This document shows, in pieces, positions 16,970 through 25,200 of a stretch of DNA of 64,000 nt (position 1 is its first letter; each line of letters begins with the position of its first letter). The position numbers were made by a program, and so were the translations under genes. Origin of the DNA: an uncultured Sutterella sp. GTDB lineage: Bacteria > Pseudomonadota > Gammaproteobacteria > Burkholderiales > Burkholderiaceae_F. The DNA lies in the NCBI GenBank assembly GCA_958347955.1, contig CATVXH010000007.1:19241-83240 (forward strand), in the 5' to 3' direction. Under the pieces are notes generated by a model that had not been told where the DNA came from, did no database searches, and was given only the letters and a program-made list of their open reading frames with translations.

Positions 16970-18271
16970 TTAAGAAGCCTGAGTTTTCTTGGCGTGCGGT
17001 TTATAAAGAAGGAAATAAAACGGCACGGCGACAACAAGCGCGCCCAAACCCAAGGCGAGCTGTTGCAAAGAGGCTTGCGTGCAGAAAACGATACTGATGA
17101 GGATAGCCAAAATCGGTATCGTATTTCCAAAGGGAACCTTAAAGGAGCGCGGAGCGTCCTTCATCGTCTTACGGAACACCATGACCGCCAGACACGTCGG
17201 AATGTATTGGGCAAAACGCGCCACAACGCTGATGGCGGCAAGCATGGTGAATGTCCCCGTCATGTTGATGGCCATGGCAATAAGGGCTGAGATCACGATA
17301 CACCAGTGAGGGGCTCCGAATCGGTTATGGCGCGTCATGAAGGCAGGCAACATGTGCTTTTCAGCTAACGCGAGGCCGCTTCTGGGCGTAATAAAAGACG
17401 AGGCGATGCAGATGCCGCCAATCGAAATAAGGGTGCCGGCCGCAATCACATAACCGCCGATCGGACCGCAAATTTTCGCAAACGCGTCCTGAACCGGGAC
17501 AGTGGTGTCGGTTAGAGACGGTCCCATCACGCCGATGCAGATGCCAAGCAGCAAGAAGTAGACCACCGAGCAGAAAATGAGCGTGATGATGGTCGCCATC
17601 GGCAGGTCGCGTTTGGGGTCTTTCATATCGCCCGCGACAACGCAGATGCCTTCAAAACCCGTAAAGGCATAAAAGAGCAAAATCGCGGTGCTGCCGAAAG
17701 TTTCCATTGAATAAGTGGTCGTTACCGGCGTGACAAACTGGTCAAAATCAACAAAGAAAATGCCAACGGCAATAAAAAGGACAAGCGGAATGACTTTACC
17801 GATCGTAACCGCATTCTGAACAACTTTAAATAACTGTACGCCGCACAGATTAAGTATCGACAGAATGGCGATCACACCCATGGAAATCACATTTTTCATC
17901 AGAACTGTGTTCCATTCGGGGAACATACCGAGTAAGGCTGTCGCAAAGCCCACGCTCATCGTTGCAAAAGCAATGATGCGCGTAAACCAGGTGATGAAAC
18001 CGACTTCGTAGCCCACGAAGTCACCGAAAGCCTCTTTGGCAAAAATATAAGGTCCGCCTGTGTCTTTAAATAAAGAGCTGGCCTCGGCAAAACAAAGCGC
18101 GATACAAAGCGCAAGCACCATATCAAAGATCAAAACGATCATGCTCCAGGGACCGAAAAGGTCCATGGCTCGGTTCGGCAAAAGAAAGACGCCGGAACCG
18201 ATAATGCCGTTTACTCCCAGGAAAATGATGCTCCAGAGTCCAAGTTTATTTTTATTTTCAACTGAGTTCAT
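16970..18271 (-). CDS. APC-superfamily amino acid permease
   Basis: An inner-membrane transporter of 433 residues with about 12 helices. The APC signature GVNGIIGSGVFLLPN lies in helix 1 (about 19-33), and YAFTGFEGICVVAGDMKDPKRDLP in the helix 6 region gives the consensus FxGFE with the following acidic loop. The closest groups carry neutral or cationic amino acids, putrescine or gamma-aminobutyrate. The substrate is not readable here. It lies 21 bp after the first PuuD-like gene on the same strand, so the pair is likely an operon for uptake and hydrolysis of gamma-glutamyl compounds or their products. A terminator follows. Confidence 0.85.
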   Translation of the reverse strand: MNSVENKNKLGLWSIIFLGVNGIIGSGVFLLPNRAMDLFGPWSMIVLIFDMVLALCIALCFAEASSLFKDTGGPYIFAKEAFGDFVGYEVGFITWFTRIIAFATMSVGFATALLGMFPEWNTVLMKNVISMGVIAILSILNLCGVQLFKVVQNAVTIGKVIPLVLFIAVGIFFVDFDQFVTPVTTTYSMETFGSTAILLFYAFTGFEGICVVAGDMKDPKRDLPMATIITLIFCSVVYFLLLGICIGVMGPSLTDTTVPVQDAFAKICGPIGGYVIAAGTLISIGGICIASSFITPRSGLALAEKHMLPAFMTRHNRFGAPHWCIVISALIAMAINMTGTFTMLAAISVVARFAQYIPTCLAVMVFRKTMKDAPRSFKVPFGNTIPILAILISIVFCTQASLQQLALGLGALVVAVPFYFLLYKPHAKKTQAS

Positions 18272-18292
18272 GGTGAAATCACTCCTGACAGA

Positions 18293-19027
18293 TTATCGGA
18301 CGCTTGTTTCAACGCGAGCAAGAAAGTCGCTGAAGATGCGTTTCATTTCTTCGTGATCGGGCCACATGTTTTCAGGATGCCACTGAACGGCAACGATGGA
18401 GGCGCCTTCCGTGCCTTCAATGCCCTCAATGACGCCATCGGGAGCGACAGCAGTCGCTTTCAGCCCCTTGCCCAAATCCTTGACGGCCTGATGGTGACGG
18501 GAATTGACCTGAGCGGTTTGGCCGAGCGTGGCAAATAATGAAGAGCCTTCGGATAAGCGCACTTCGTGCACGGGGTAGCTGCCCAAGGCCAATTGCGAGT
18601 GCTGAATGTAAGATTCAGAGTTCTGAGTGGTCAAATCCTGCCAAACCGTGCCGCCGAAAGCAATATTGATCACTTGGCAACCGCGGCAGATGCCGAGCAT
18701 GGGCTTTCCGGCCGCGTGGGCGGCTTTTGCCATGCCGAGTTCAAAAACATCGCGCTTGTAGTTCGTGCGGCCGAGCGCGCGGACGGGTTGCTGACCGAAA
18801 AATCTCGGATCCACATCGGGGCCGCCGGGAATAATCAAACCGTCAAAAAGATCAACAAAGTCTTCCGGTCTGGCGTGATGAACGTCAGCAAGAATGATGG
18901 GAATGGCGCCGAGTTCATCAATCACTTCCACCAGCTGGCGAGGTGCAAAAGGAGCAAGTTTGAGATTGGTGACGTGGGAGATCTCCGGCATTGTATCGGC
19001 CGTGATGGCAATGCGCATTTTTTTCAT
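18293..19027 (-). CDS. puuD: Gamma-glutamyl-gamma-aminobutyrate hydrolase-like (peptidase C26), copy A
   Basis: A class I glutamine-amidotransferase-fold hydrolase of 244 residues. The nucleophilic cysteine sits in LGICRGCQVINIAFGG (about 112-127). The histidine-glutamate pair is in VQWHPENMW near residue 222. PuuD hydrolyses gamma-glutamyl-GABA in putrescine degradation; other C26 members act on folylpolyglutamate or related gamma-glutamyl bonds, so the exact substrate is open. The ATG follows AGAAAGGAAAAATT. The permease gene follows 21 bp later. 631 bp of its interior are identical to copy B, while the N-terminal segment (TMPEISHVTNLK against TLPQISHVINHK) and the last residues differ. Confidence 0.88.
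   Translation of the reverse strand: MKKMRIAITADTMPEISHVTNLKLAPFAPRQLVEVIDELGAIPIILADVHHARPEDFVDLFDGLIIPGGPDVDPRFFGQQPVRALGRTNYKRDVFELGMAKAAHAAGKPMLGICRGCQVINIAFGGTVWQDLTTQNSESYIQHSQLALGSYPVHEVRLSEGSSLFATLGQTAQVNSRHHQAVKDLGKGLKATAVAPDGVIEGIEGTEGASIVAVQWHPENMWPDHEEMKRIFSDFLARVETSVR
18331..18961. repeat. Direct repeat, copy A: 631 bp identical to 19382-20012
   Basis: I compared the two stretches line by line and found no difference across 631 bp, including silent sites. Identity stops abruptly at both ends inside the coding regions, after which the two genes differ at several bases within a short span. Confidence 0.95.
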
Positions 19028-19343
19028 AATTTTTCCTTTCTTGATGGCCCCTCTGAGTCAATCTGGTTGGATTTAGTTGTTTTAGGGGTAGCCGAGCAGT
19101 TTATCATCCGGTCTGTTGATAGAAAATAAGCAAAAAACGTTAGTTCGACGTTCAAAAAAAATCTTTCTCTATTTCAAAAATAAATTTTTGTCATTATCAG
19201 AGTCACAGCCAGCGATTAAAAATTTAGCCACAACCCAGGTAACTTTGAGGGCTGTGGCTAAGTTAAGCGTTTAAATACTGAACATTAAACAACCGCCAGT
19301 TTTTGATTTTCGGCGGCAGTTCATTGCTTCAGTTGCTCAGTGC
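19028..19343. other. Spacer between the two C26 hydrolase genes
   Basis: The 316 bases include the terminator of copy B (19222-19263) and, by position, the promoter of copy A with the permease. The region is AT-rich near 19120-19200 and has no coding frame that I can support. Confidence 0.5.
19222..19263 (-). terminator. Intrinsic terminator of C26 hydrolase copy B
   Basis: On the minus strand TTAGCCACAGCCC pairs with GGGTTGTGGCTAA, followed by ATTTTTAA. It separates the transcripts of the two copies. Confidence 0.82.
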
Positions 19344-20078
19344 TTATTGAGCGCTCTTTTCAACGCGGGCTAGGAAGTCAATGAAGATGCGTTTCATTTC
19401 TTCGTGATCGGGCCACATGTTTTCAGGATGCCACTGAACGGCAACGATGGAGGCGCCTTCCGTGCCTTCAATGCCCTCAATGACGCCATCGGGAGCGACA
19501 GCAGTCGCTTTCAGCCCCTTGCCCAAATCCTTGACGGCCTGATGGTGACGGGAATTGACCTGAGCGGTTTGGCCGAGCGTGGCAAATAATGAAGAGCCTT
19601 CGGATAAGCGCACTTCGTGCACGGGGTAGCTGCCCAAGGCCAATTGCGAGTGCTGAATGTAAGATTCAGAGTTCTGAGTGGTCAAATCCTGCCAAACCGT
19701 GCCGCCGAAAGCAATATTGATCACTTGGCAACCGCGGCAGATGCCGAGCATGGGCTTTCCGGCCGCGTGGGCGGCTTTTGCCATGCCGAGTTCAAAAACA
19801 TCGCGCTTGTAGTTCGTGCGGCCGAGCGCGCGGACGGGTTGCTGACCGAAAAATCTCGGATCCACATCGGGGCCGCCGGGAATAATCAAACCGTCAAAAA
19901 GATCAACAAAGTCTTCCGGTCTGGCGTGATGAACGTCAGCAAGAATGATGGGAATGGCGCCGAGTTCATCAATCACTTCCACCAGCTGGCGAGGTGCAAA
20001 AGGAGCAAGTTTATGATTGATGACGTGGGAAATTTGAGGCAACGTATCGGCCGTGATGGCAATGCGCATCTTTTTCAT
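19344..20078 (-). CDS. puuD: Gamma-glutamyl-gamma-aminobutyrate hydrolase-like (peptidase C26), copy B
   Basis: This is the second 244-residue C26 hydrolase, 1051 bp upstream of copy A. It has the same cysteine block (LGICRGCQVIN) and the same VQWHPE motif. It differs from copy A only at a few residues near the start and the end (ending LARVEKSAQ rather than LARVETSVR). The ATG follows AAGGAAAAATCATC. It has its own terminator, so it is expressed separately from the permease operon. The pair looks like a tandem duplication whose interior has been homogenised. Substrate caution as for copy A. Confidence 0.88.
   Translation of the reverse strand: MKKMRIAITADTLPQISHVINHKLAPFAPRQLVEVIDELGAIPIILADVHHARPEDFVDLFDGLIIPGGPDVDPRFFGQQPVRALGRTNYKRDVFELGMAKAAHAAGKPMLGICRGCQVINIAFGGTVWQDLTTQNSESYIQHSQLALGSYPVHEVRLSEGSSLFATLGQTAQVNSRHHQAVKDLGKGLKATAVAPDGVIEGIEGTEGASIVAVQWHPENMWPDHEEMKRIFIDFLARVEKSAQ
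19382..20012. repeat. Direct repeat, copy B: 631 bp identical to 18331-18961
   Basis: Partner of the repeat at 18331-18961, offset 1051 bp. It lies within C26 hydrolase copy B. Confidence 0.95.
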
Positions 20079-20405
20079 GATGATTTTTCCTTGATAAATC
20101 TTTCAGGACAATCTTTCAATGTTTAGTTGGTTTAAAACCGGTTCAACAGTTTATCACTGAAGTTTTGTCCCGAGAATATCGGGAAAACGAGGGCTTTTAG
20201 CTTTCGCATGGACAATGAGTTAATCAAATCTCAACGGCAAACTAAAAAATCAGAAATCTAAAATCATTCCCCTGCTGCTCGGAAATAAAGATAGGCGTCA
20301 ACCGAGGGCTGATCCCACGCTTGACGCCTTTTTTGTCAGATCCGCTTTAAATCTGTTGATCGGACGGTATAAAGATCAGTCCTTTGTAAACGACACTCCC
20401 CTTTT
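20079..20405. other. Intergenic region upstream of C26 hydrolase copy B
   Basis: Apart from a terminator hairpin at 20289-20334, the 327 bases show no gene. The promoter of copy B should lie in the first 100 bases. Confidence 0.5.
20289..20334 (-). terminator. Terminator of the DUF2569/MerR operon
   Basis: AGGCGTCAA and TTGACGCCT form a 9-bp stem with a run of T on the plus side and TATCTTTATTT on the minus side. It lies about 70 bp beyond the stop of the minus-strand DUF2569 gene, and may be bidirectional. Confidence 0.7.
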
Positions 20406-21023
20406 TTATTTTTTGGACTTCTCAGCGGCCTCTTTTTCTTCGCGTTGTTTTTGAGTTTTTTGCGCTTCAGCCATTTCAAGCGCGATCTTTATATAAGAGT
20501 CAACCTGCTTGGTGCCGTATGTGCAGGCAACACGCTTGGAAAATAAAAAGTAAAGCGTCCAAAGAGCTGCATACATGCATGAGCGAATTACTGTGCTGTT
20601 GTCTAAGCTCGCTCCGAATATCACCGATAGCAATAACAAAGAAATTGGGCCGACAACCCACAAAATAACGATTGTTTGCTTAACCACCCAACCTTCCCGT
20701 TTTCTGGCGATGATCCAAAGGCAATAAATGTAAAGGCCGATGATAACCAGAGACGGCGACAAAATCGCCCAATTCAAAACCCCGGAGGCATTCATGGTGC
20801 TAACCGCATTGACCGCATCAATAACCGTGAGGATAATCGAGAGCACAATGGTGGCGACAAAAACTAAAAGCCAGCCGTGCACACCGTGTGGGAAGTAAGG
20901 AATCGGGCGCGCAGAAGGCTTGGTTTTTGCTAAAGCGTAAATAAAGTAGGTCGGGCAAGCCGTCAAAATAGCCAAAATGGCAATGGCCATCAAAACTTCA
21001 AAAGACAATAAATCGCTGATCAT
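20406..21023 (-). CDS. DUF2569-like inner-membrane protein
   Basis: A protein of 205 residues with about five hydrophobic segments and a charged Lys/Glu/Gln-rich tail (KTQKQREEKEAAEKSKK), likely cytoplasmic. The pattern HGWLLVFVATIVLS after a polar stretch, and WTLYFLFSKRVACTY near the end of the membrane part, fits DUF2569. No function is known for that family. It begins 2 bp after the stop of the MerR-type regulator on the same strand, so the two are co-transcribed. It may therefore be the regulator's own target, but it has no metal-binding motif that I can see. Confidence 0.65.
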   Translation of the reverse strand: MISDLLSFEVLMAIAILAILTACPTYFIYALAKTKPSARPIPYFPHGVHGWLLVFVATIVLSIILTVIDAVNAVSTMNASGVLNWAILSPSLVIIGLYIYCLWIIARKREGWVVKQTIVILWVVGPISLLLLSVIFGASLDNSTVIRSCMYAALWTLYFLFSKRVACTYGTKQVDSYIKIALEMAEAQKTQKQREEKEAAEKSKK

Positions 21024-21025
21024 AA

Positions 21026-21499
21026 TTAGGAAACCGTTTGTTTGTGGGTATCAGCCTTTTTGAATAGGCGTTTCACTTTAAGATTTTCGCAATTGTGGCA
21101 GCAGGCTTCGTTGTTCAAACCCTCGATGATTCCGCAGGGCTCGCCGTTTGCGTGATTGCCGTGGCAGCAAAGCGACAACAAACCCAGATGCTGACGCAAC
21201 TCTTTGAGGGCGTTAATCTGCTCGTCGATTTTTTTCATGTGACGAGAGATTATTTCCTGCACCTTGCAGGCTTCCTCATTGCGTCTGGCATCCACATCGC
21301 TTAAAAGTCTGATGTCTTCCAGACTCATGTCAAGACTGCGGCAGTGACGGATAAATTGCAAACGCTTTAAATGCCCTTCCGTGTAGGAACGGTAATTGTT
21401 CATGGAACGCGCCGCCTTCGGGATCAACCCTTCATTTTCATAAAAACGGATCGTTTCCACTGCCACACCCGATAACTTTGAAAGTTCTCCGATACGCAT
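21026..21499 (-). CDS. MerR-family regulator, CadR/PbrR-like (Cd/Pb-responsive)
   Basis: I place the start at the ATG at 21499, giving 157 residues beginning MRIGELSKLSGVAVETIRFYE, the standard MerR helix-turn-helix. The frame extends 13 residues upstream without homology. After the dimerisation helix there are Cys78, Cys111/112 and Cys122, spaced like the metal-binding cysteines of CadR and PbrR, and a further cysteine cluster (EACCHNCENL, 132-140). The block CGIIEGL matches the CadR tail. It would activate a metal-efflux promoter by twisting DNA. No efflux ATPase or CDF gene is nearby; the only partner is the DUF2569 gene 2 bp downstream. Confidence 0.82.
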   Translation of the reverse strand: MRIGELSKLSGVAVETIRFYENEGLIPKAARSMNNYRSYTEGHLKRLQFIRHCRSLDMSLEDIRLLSDVDARRNEEACKVQEIISRHMKKIDEQINALKELRQHLGLLSLCCHGNHANGEPCGIIEGLNNEACCHNCENLKVKRLFKKADTHKQTVS

Positions 21500-21643
21500 G
21501 TCACTACTGTCAAAATGATGATCTCGGAACTTTAGCACAAACCCTGTAGTTTCTGCAGGGATTTAATCTGGAGATTTTTATTTAATATTAAAAAAATATT
21601 GATAAGATATTATTGTAATGTTAATTTAGTTGCATAAATAAAA

Positions 21644-21673
21644 AAACAGAGATCCATTTGGATCCCTGTTTTC
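21644..21673 (-). terminator. Intrinsic terminator of dsbI
   Basis: On the minus strand AAAACAGGGATCC pairs with GGATCTCTGTTTTTTT. It lies 25-55 bp past the dsbI stop. Confidence 0.85.
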
Positions 21674-21697
21674 AATTAAAAGAAGCGAGTCTGTCCG

Positions 21698-23239
21698 TTA
21701 CTGGATTTCAAGCGTCACAATCTTGTTGTGATCAACCACTTCGAACTGATTGCCCTTTTTCACCAAACCGCGAATGTCGGTGAGCTCGGCGGGAAGACCG
21801 TAAGCGGCGGTCACTTCTTCACGGGCGATGTCAATGACAATTAAGGTGTTGAAGTTTTTGGAGACCGCGTAGAGTTTACCGTCTTCATAAACCATGCCTG
21901 TCACGTAGAGTTCACCTAAAGTGCGACCGTCTTTAAGGTCGGCAGCGGGAACAAATTCACCCGAGAGCATCCAGTCAGCCATCAAAGCCTTAGAGATCAC
22001 AAAAGTTTTCTTATTTTTGTTATCCGGCAGAGAGGCAGTGAAGATGTATCGACCATCGGTAGCGCTCGAATGGATGTAAGAGTATTTGGCGCGTTCCGTA
22101 TCGATACGGGCGCGTCCCAAACCGCCAACGGCTTCGACCTGATTGCGACCGGCCGTAAAGTTAGCCCAGCCCTTCACGTCATCGGCTTTAGGATTCAAAC
22201 GGGCGCGCAAAATCGACTTGTTCATACCCATGATGACAAAGGCGTCGTCTTGGTAGGCAGTGATACCGACGATATCCAATACGTTCGCAGAGAACCAGGG
22301 ATCGATCGCAGCGGCAACCGTGGGCTTGAGTTTCTCATCCAACACCCAAAAATCGTATTTCGAGGCGACAAAGTATTGGCCGCGCACTTCACTGATCATA
22401 TTGATCGGTTTATCAATACCTTCAATGCTGCGAGTCTGAACACTCTTTAATTGACCGTTCAACACAACCGGGCCATTGGCTGAATTATTGTCAAAGGCGA
22501 TGCCCAACTTCTTGGCGTTGGGAGCATAGGCAAAGTCCGGATCCTTGACGTCACGACGGCCAAGGAAATTGATGCCGCTCCACATGCCATGCCAACCGGC
22601 GTCTGACCAAATGACATACTTAGGATTGAAGGAGAAACGAACGGGATCGCCCTGTCCCCAGTTGGGAGGAACACCGGTTGACCAAAGCGCTTGGAAGGTA
22701 TTGGAGGCGATGATGAAAGCGACAACACCGAACGAAATTTTGTAGAACTTCGTCAACGGGCGCCAGGGTTTGCCCTTCATTTCAGCCAAGAGCGCGTCAA
22801 CGCGGGGAGCCAGGAAGCAAGCCAGGCCGAAAAGCATGACAACGCACCAGAACACAATTTCAGCCCACATTTGCGTGTGGATGCCGAAAACGTCCAGACC
22901 GAAGCCCTGGCCGACGTCGCGCATGGCATGATTGCCCAAATGACGGAAACTTGAATAAAGACCTAAAGCGGCCATCACAAGCATTGTGGCCAAATATTTC
23001 GGCTTAAAGCCGTAGCGAACCATAAAGAGCGCCACGACGCCGATATAGGCCATTTGCTGTCTTTGACCCCAACACAGTGTGCAGGGACTGTCTCCCATCA
23101 TGTAACCCAAAATGATGTTGGCGATACCGACAGGGAGCAAAACGATTAACAAACCGCCCCAGCAGACAACATCGTAGAAAGTTTTCGCTTTTTTTATATC
23201 CCCGTCATTAATCGGACGAGTGTGATCATAAATAGACAT
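21698..23239 (-). CDS. dsbI: DsbI: DsbB-type thiol oxidase fused to a periplasmic beta-propeller-like domain
   Basis: A protein of 513 residues. The first 150 or so form a four-helix DsbB-like unit with the redox motif SPCTLCWGQRQ (about 53-57), which passes electrons from a periplasmic thiol oxidase to quinones. After helix five (about 168-186) comes a periplasmic domain of about 320 residues with repeated strand patterns (GQYFVASKYDFWVLD, GRYIFTAS, GKLYAVSKNFNTLIVID), as in the propeller-bearing DsbI of Campylobacter and Helicobacter. The loop between helices 3 and 4, which in DsbB holds the second cysteine pair, has no cysteine here (HAMRDVGQGFGLDVFGIHTQ). Start: the ATG follows AAAGGAAAAAAAGACC. 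The small gene dba lies 23 bp upstream. Confidence 0.87.
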   Translation of the reverse strand: MSIYDHTRPINDGDIKKAKTFYDVVCWGGLLIVLLPVGIANIILGYMMGDSPCTLCWGQRQQMAYIGVVALFMVRYGFKPKYLATMLVMAALGLYSSFRHLGNHAMRDVGQGFGLDVFGIHTQMWAEIVFWCVVMLFGLACFLAPRVDALLAEMKGKPWRPLTKFYKISFGVVAFIIASNTFQALWSTGVPPNWGQGDPVRFSFNPKYVIWSDAGWHGMWSGINFLGRRDVKDPDFAYAPNAKKLGIAFDNNSANGPVVLNGQLKSVQTRSIEGIDKPINMISEVRGQYFVASKYDFWVLDEKLKPTVAAAIDPWFSANVLDIVGITAYQDDAFVIMGMNKSILRARLNPKADDVKGWANFTAGRNQVEAVGGLGRARIDTERAKYSYIHSSATDGRYIFTASLPDNKNKKTFVISKALMADWMLSGEFVPAADLKDGRTLGELYVTGMVYEDGKLYAVSKNFNTLIVIDIAREEVTAAYGLPAELTDIRGLVKKGNQFEVVDHNKIVTLEIQ

Positions 23240-23262
23240 GGTCTTTTTTTCCTTTCGTTCGA

Positions 23263-23430
23263 TTAAAGATTAAGGGCGCCTAAAATAGCGGTGGAAACGT
23301 GGCCCACATACATAAACACGACCACGAACCAGCTGCCCACTGTTAACCACCAGGCCAGTTTTTCTTTTTCCGGCTTCATGATGATGAGCATCACTGCCGC
23401 AAAAAGAAGGAGAAATTCCAGAAATTCCAT
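23263..23430 (-). CDS. dba: Dba-like small membrane protein, partner of DsbI
   Basis: This is a 55-residue frame from the ATG at 23430 to a TAA at 23263, with AAAGGAACATCTAG upstream as ribosome binding site. The product is MEFLEFLLLFAAVMLIIM, then a short charged turn (KPEKEKLAWW), then a second hydrophobic helix, so two membrane segments. It lies 23 bp before dsbI. In Campylobacter jejuni a similarly small protein, Dba, is encoded immediately upstream of dsbI and translationally coupled to it. The name rests on size, topology and position rather than on a motif. Confidence 0.72.
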   Translation of the reverse strand: MEFLEFLLLFAAVMLIIMKPEKEKLAWWLTVGSWFVVVFMYVGHVSTAILGALNL

Positions 23431-23649
23431 CTAGATGTTCCTTTCGTAATAATTACCATTTGCCATTTGGCGGCTGAATTTTAAAATACAGAATTGCTCT
23501 TTTTCAAATAACCAAATGTGTCTATAACTCAATTTGCTATAAACAGTATTGATTTTGTGATTTCAAAGATTTCAGCCAGGACACGATCGATAGTCACGGC
23601 CGTAAAAAAAGAGAACAAAAGACTTAAAAATTCAAATTTTTAAATACGT

Positions 23650-23683
23650 AGAGGGAGTGGTTTTTGACCACTCCCCCTTAAAT
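23650..23683 (-). terminator. Terminator of the DAACS symporter gene
   Basis: GGGAGTGGT and ACCACTCCC form a 9-bp stem around TTTTTG. It lies about 40 bp beyond the symporter stop on the minus strand; the trailing T run is weak. Confidence 0.65.
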
Positions 23684-23717
23684 GCCATTCAAATTAAATC
23701 TGAATGATCTTTATATA

Positions 23718-24965
23718 TTAGGCCTTTGCTTCTTCGTCTTCTTCGAAGGGTTCTGAGCCTAATTCACCTTCCATGCGGCTGACCATCAAAGCGGTGGTGG
23801 AGTCGCCGACGACGTTAATGGACGTACGGATCATATCAAGAATACGGTCAACACCGGCGATCAAAGCGATCACTTCAAGCGGGATACCGATTTGCGTGAA
23901 GACCAAGGTCGACATGATCAAGCCAGCGCCCGGAACACCGGCCGTACCGACAGCAGCCAACACCCCCGTGATAACAACGATGACTTGGTCACCAAGGGTC
24001 AACGGGAGGTTATAGATCTGAGCGGCAAACACTGCGCACACACCCATGTAAACAGCCGTACCGTTCATGTTAATGGTGTTGCCTAACGGCACCGCGAAGG
24101 AAGCGATAGAGTTCGTAGCACCCAAGCGGCGGGAAGCAACCAAGTTGGCAGCCATAGCGGCGGCAGACGAGCAGGTCGTGAAAGCGATCAACCACGGTTC
24201 AAAGATGCCCTTGAAGTATTGACCGACCGGGATACGGATGATGAAGACCACGATCGGGATGTAAATCAAGATAACCAACAAAGCAGTAGCGATGAAGGAT
24301 GCCAGAATCAACTTGCCCAACGGGAGCAAAACGGCCAAACCGTGTTGAGACACCACAACAGCCATCAAAGCGAACACACCGATCGGAGCGTAGCGCATCA
24401 CAACTTGCGTCATGTGAATCATCAAGTTGCCGACGATGTCGAAGAAGTGGTAAACGGGTTTACCCTTTTCGCCCAAGAAGTTCAAGCAGAAGCCGAACAT
24501 AATGGCGAAGAAGATGATCTGAAGGATGGAGCCTTTAGCGAAAGCTTCCATCGGGTTGATCGGGACGATATCAAGCAGGGTTTGCACAAAGCTCGGAGCC
24601 TTCACTTGAGCAGCCTTCAAGCCTTCCGTTGAAAGCGTCAGACCGATACCAGGGTCAATGATGTTAGCAATCAACAAGCCGAAAATCACAGAGATAGCAG
24701 AAGTCACCATGAAGATAACGAGCGTCTTGATTGCCACGCGACCTAATTTGCTGACGTCAGAAATACCGGCGGCGCCAGCAACCAAGGTTGCAAACACCAA
24801 GGGCACAACGACCATGCGGATTAAGCGGATGAACAAGTCACCGAAGGGCTTGACGTAGGTAGTGGCGAACTGGGAGTCCAGGAACATACCGACAATCACA
24901 CCCAAAACCAGACCAATGAGCATCTGCATTGCCAAACCCATTGAAGCGGATTTAGATTTTGCCAT
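23718..24965 (-). CDS. Dicarboxylate/amino acid:cation symporter (DAACS family)
   Basis: An inner-membrane carrier of 415 residues in the GltP/DctA/SstT family, which imports glutamate, aspartate or C4-dicarboxylates with protons or sodium. Markers are FGDLFIRLIRMVVVPLVFATLVAG near the start, the serine-rich re-entrant loop TTCSSAAAMAANL (about 265), LGNTINMNGTAVYMG and, at the end, VDRILDMIRTSINVVGDSTTALMVSR, whose Asp/Arg/Thr residues bind substrate. The C-terminal tail is strongly acidic (EPFEEDEEAKA). Start: the ATG follows AAGGAGAATGCA. It probably feeds aspartate or glutamate into metabolism beside asparaginase and DcuC, and shares an upstream element with ansB. Confidence 0.93.
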   Translation of the reverse strand: MAKSKSASMGLAMQMLIGLVLGVIVGMFLDSQFATTYVKPFGDLFIRLIRMVVVPLVFATLVAGAAGISDVSKLGRVAIKTLVIFMVTSAISVIFGLLIANIIDPGIGLTLSTEGLKAAQVKAPSFVQTLLDIVPINPMEAFAKGSILQIIFFAIMFGFCLNFLGEKGKPVYHFFDIVGNLMIHMTQVVMRYAPIGVFALMAVVVSQHGLAVLLPLGKLILASFIATALLVILIYIPIVVFIIRIPVGQYFKGIFEPWLIAFTTCSSAAAMAANLVASRRLGATNSIASFAVPLGNTINMNGTAVYMGVCAVFAAQIYNLPLTLGDQVIVVITGVLAAVGTAGVPGAGLIMSTLVFTQIGIPLEVIALIAGVDRILDMIRTSINVVGDSTTALMVSRMEGELGSEPFEEDEEAKA

Positions 24966-25134
24966 TGCATTCTCCTTTCCAAATATTTTTTATTATCGCG
25001 AGCGGTCGTTTTTGAGTGCCGTAACAACACAGAAATACAACTCTGCACACGGTATAAACGAGCCGAAACGGTAGGGTTTCAATCTCTTGATTCAAATGTA
25101 GTATCAAAATGTAAAATCTAAAAGTAGGTAGAAA

Positions 25135-25148
25135 CCCTAACTTCTAAA
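25135..25148 (-). promoter_or_regulatory. Element shared with the ansB promoter
   Basis: CCCTAACTTCTAAA lies about 170 bp upstream of the symporter start and matches 9594-9607 at 13 of 14 positions. A second copy of AGGGTTTC in inverted sense is at about 25073-25081. Regulation is inference. Confidence 0.35.
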
Positions 25149-25200
25149 GGCTGACGATGCTTACTTATTTTGTAAAGAAAGAAAAAACCTTTGATTTATT

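Noticed and set aside
18566..20126. Antisense frames of 169-187 codons in both C26 genes
   Set aside because: They recur only because the genes are duplicated; they lie opposite certain coding sequence.
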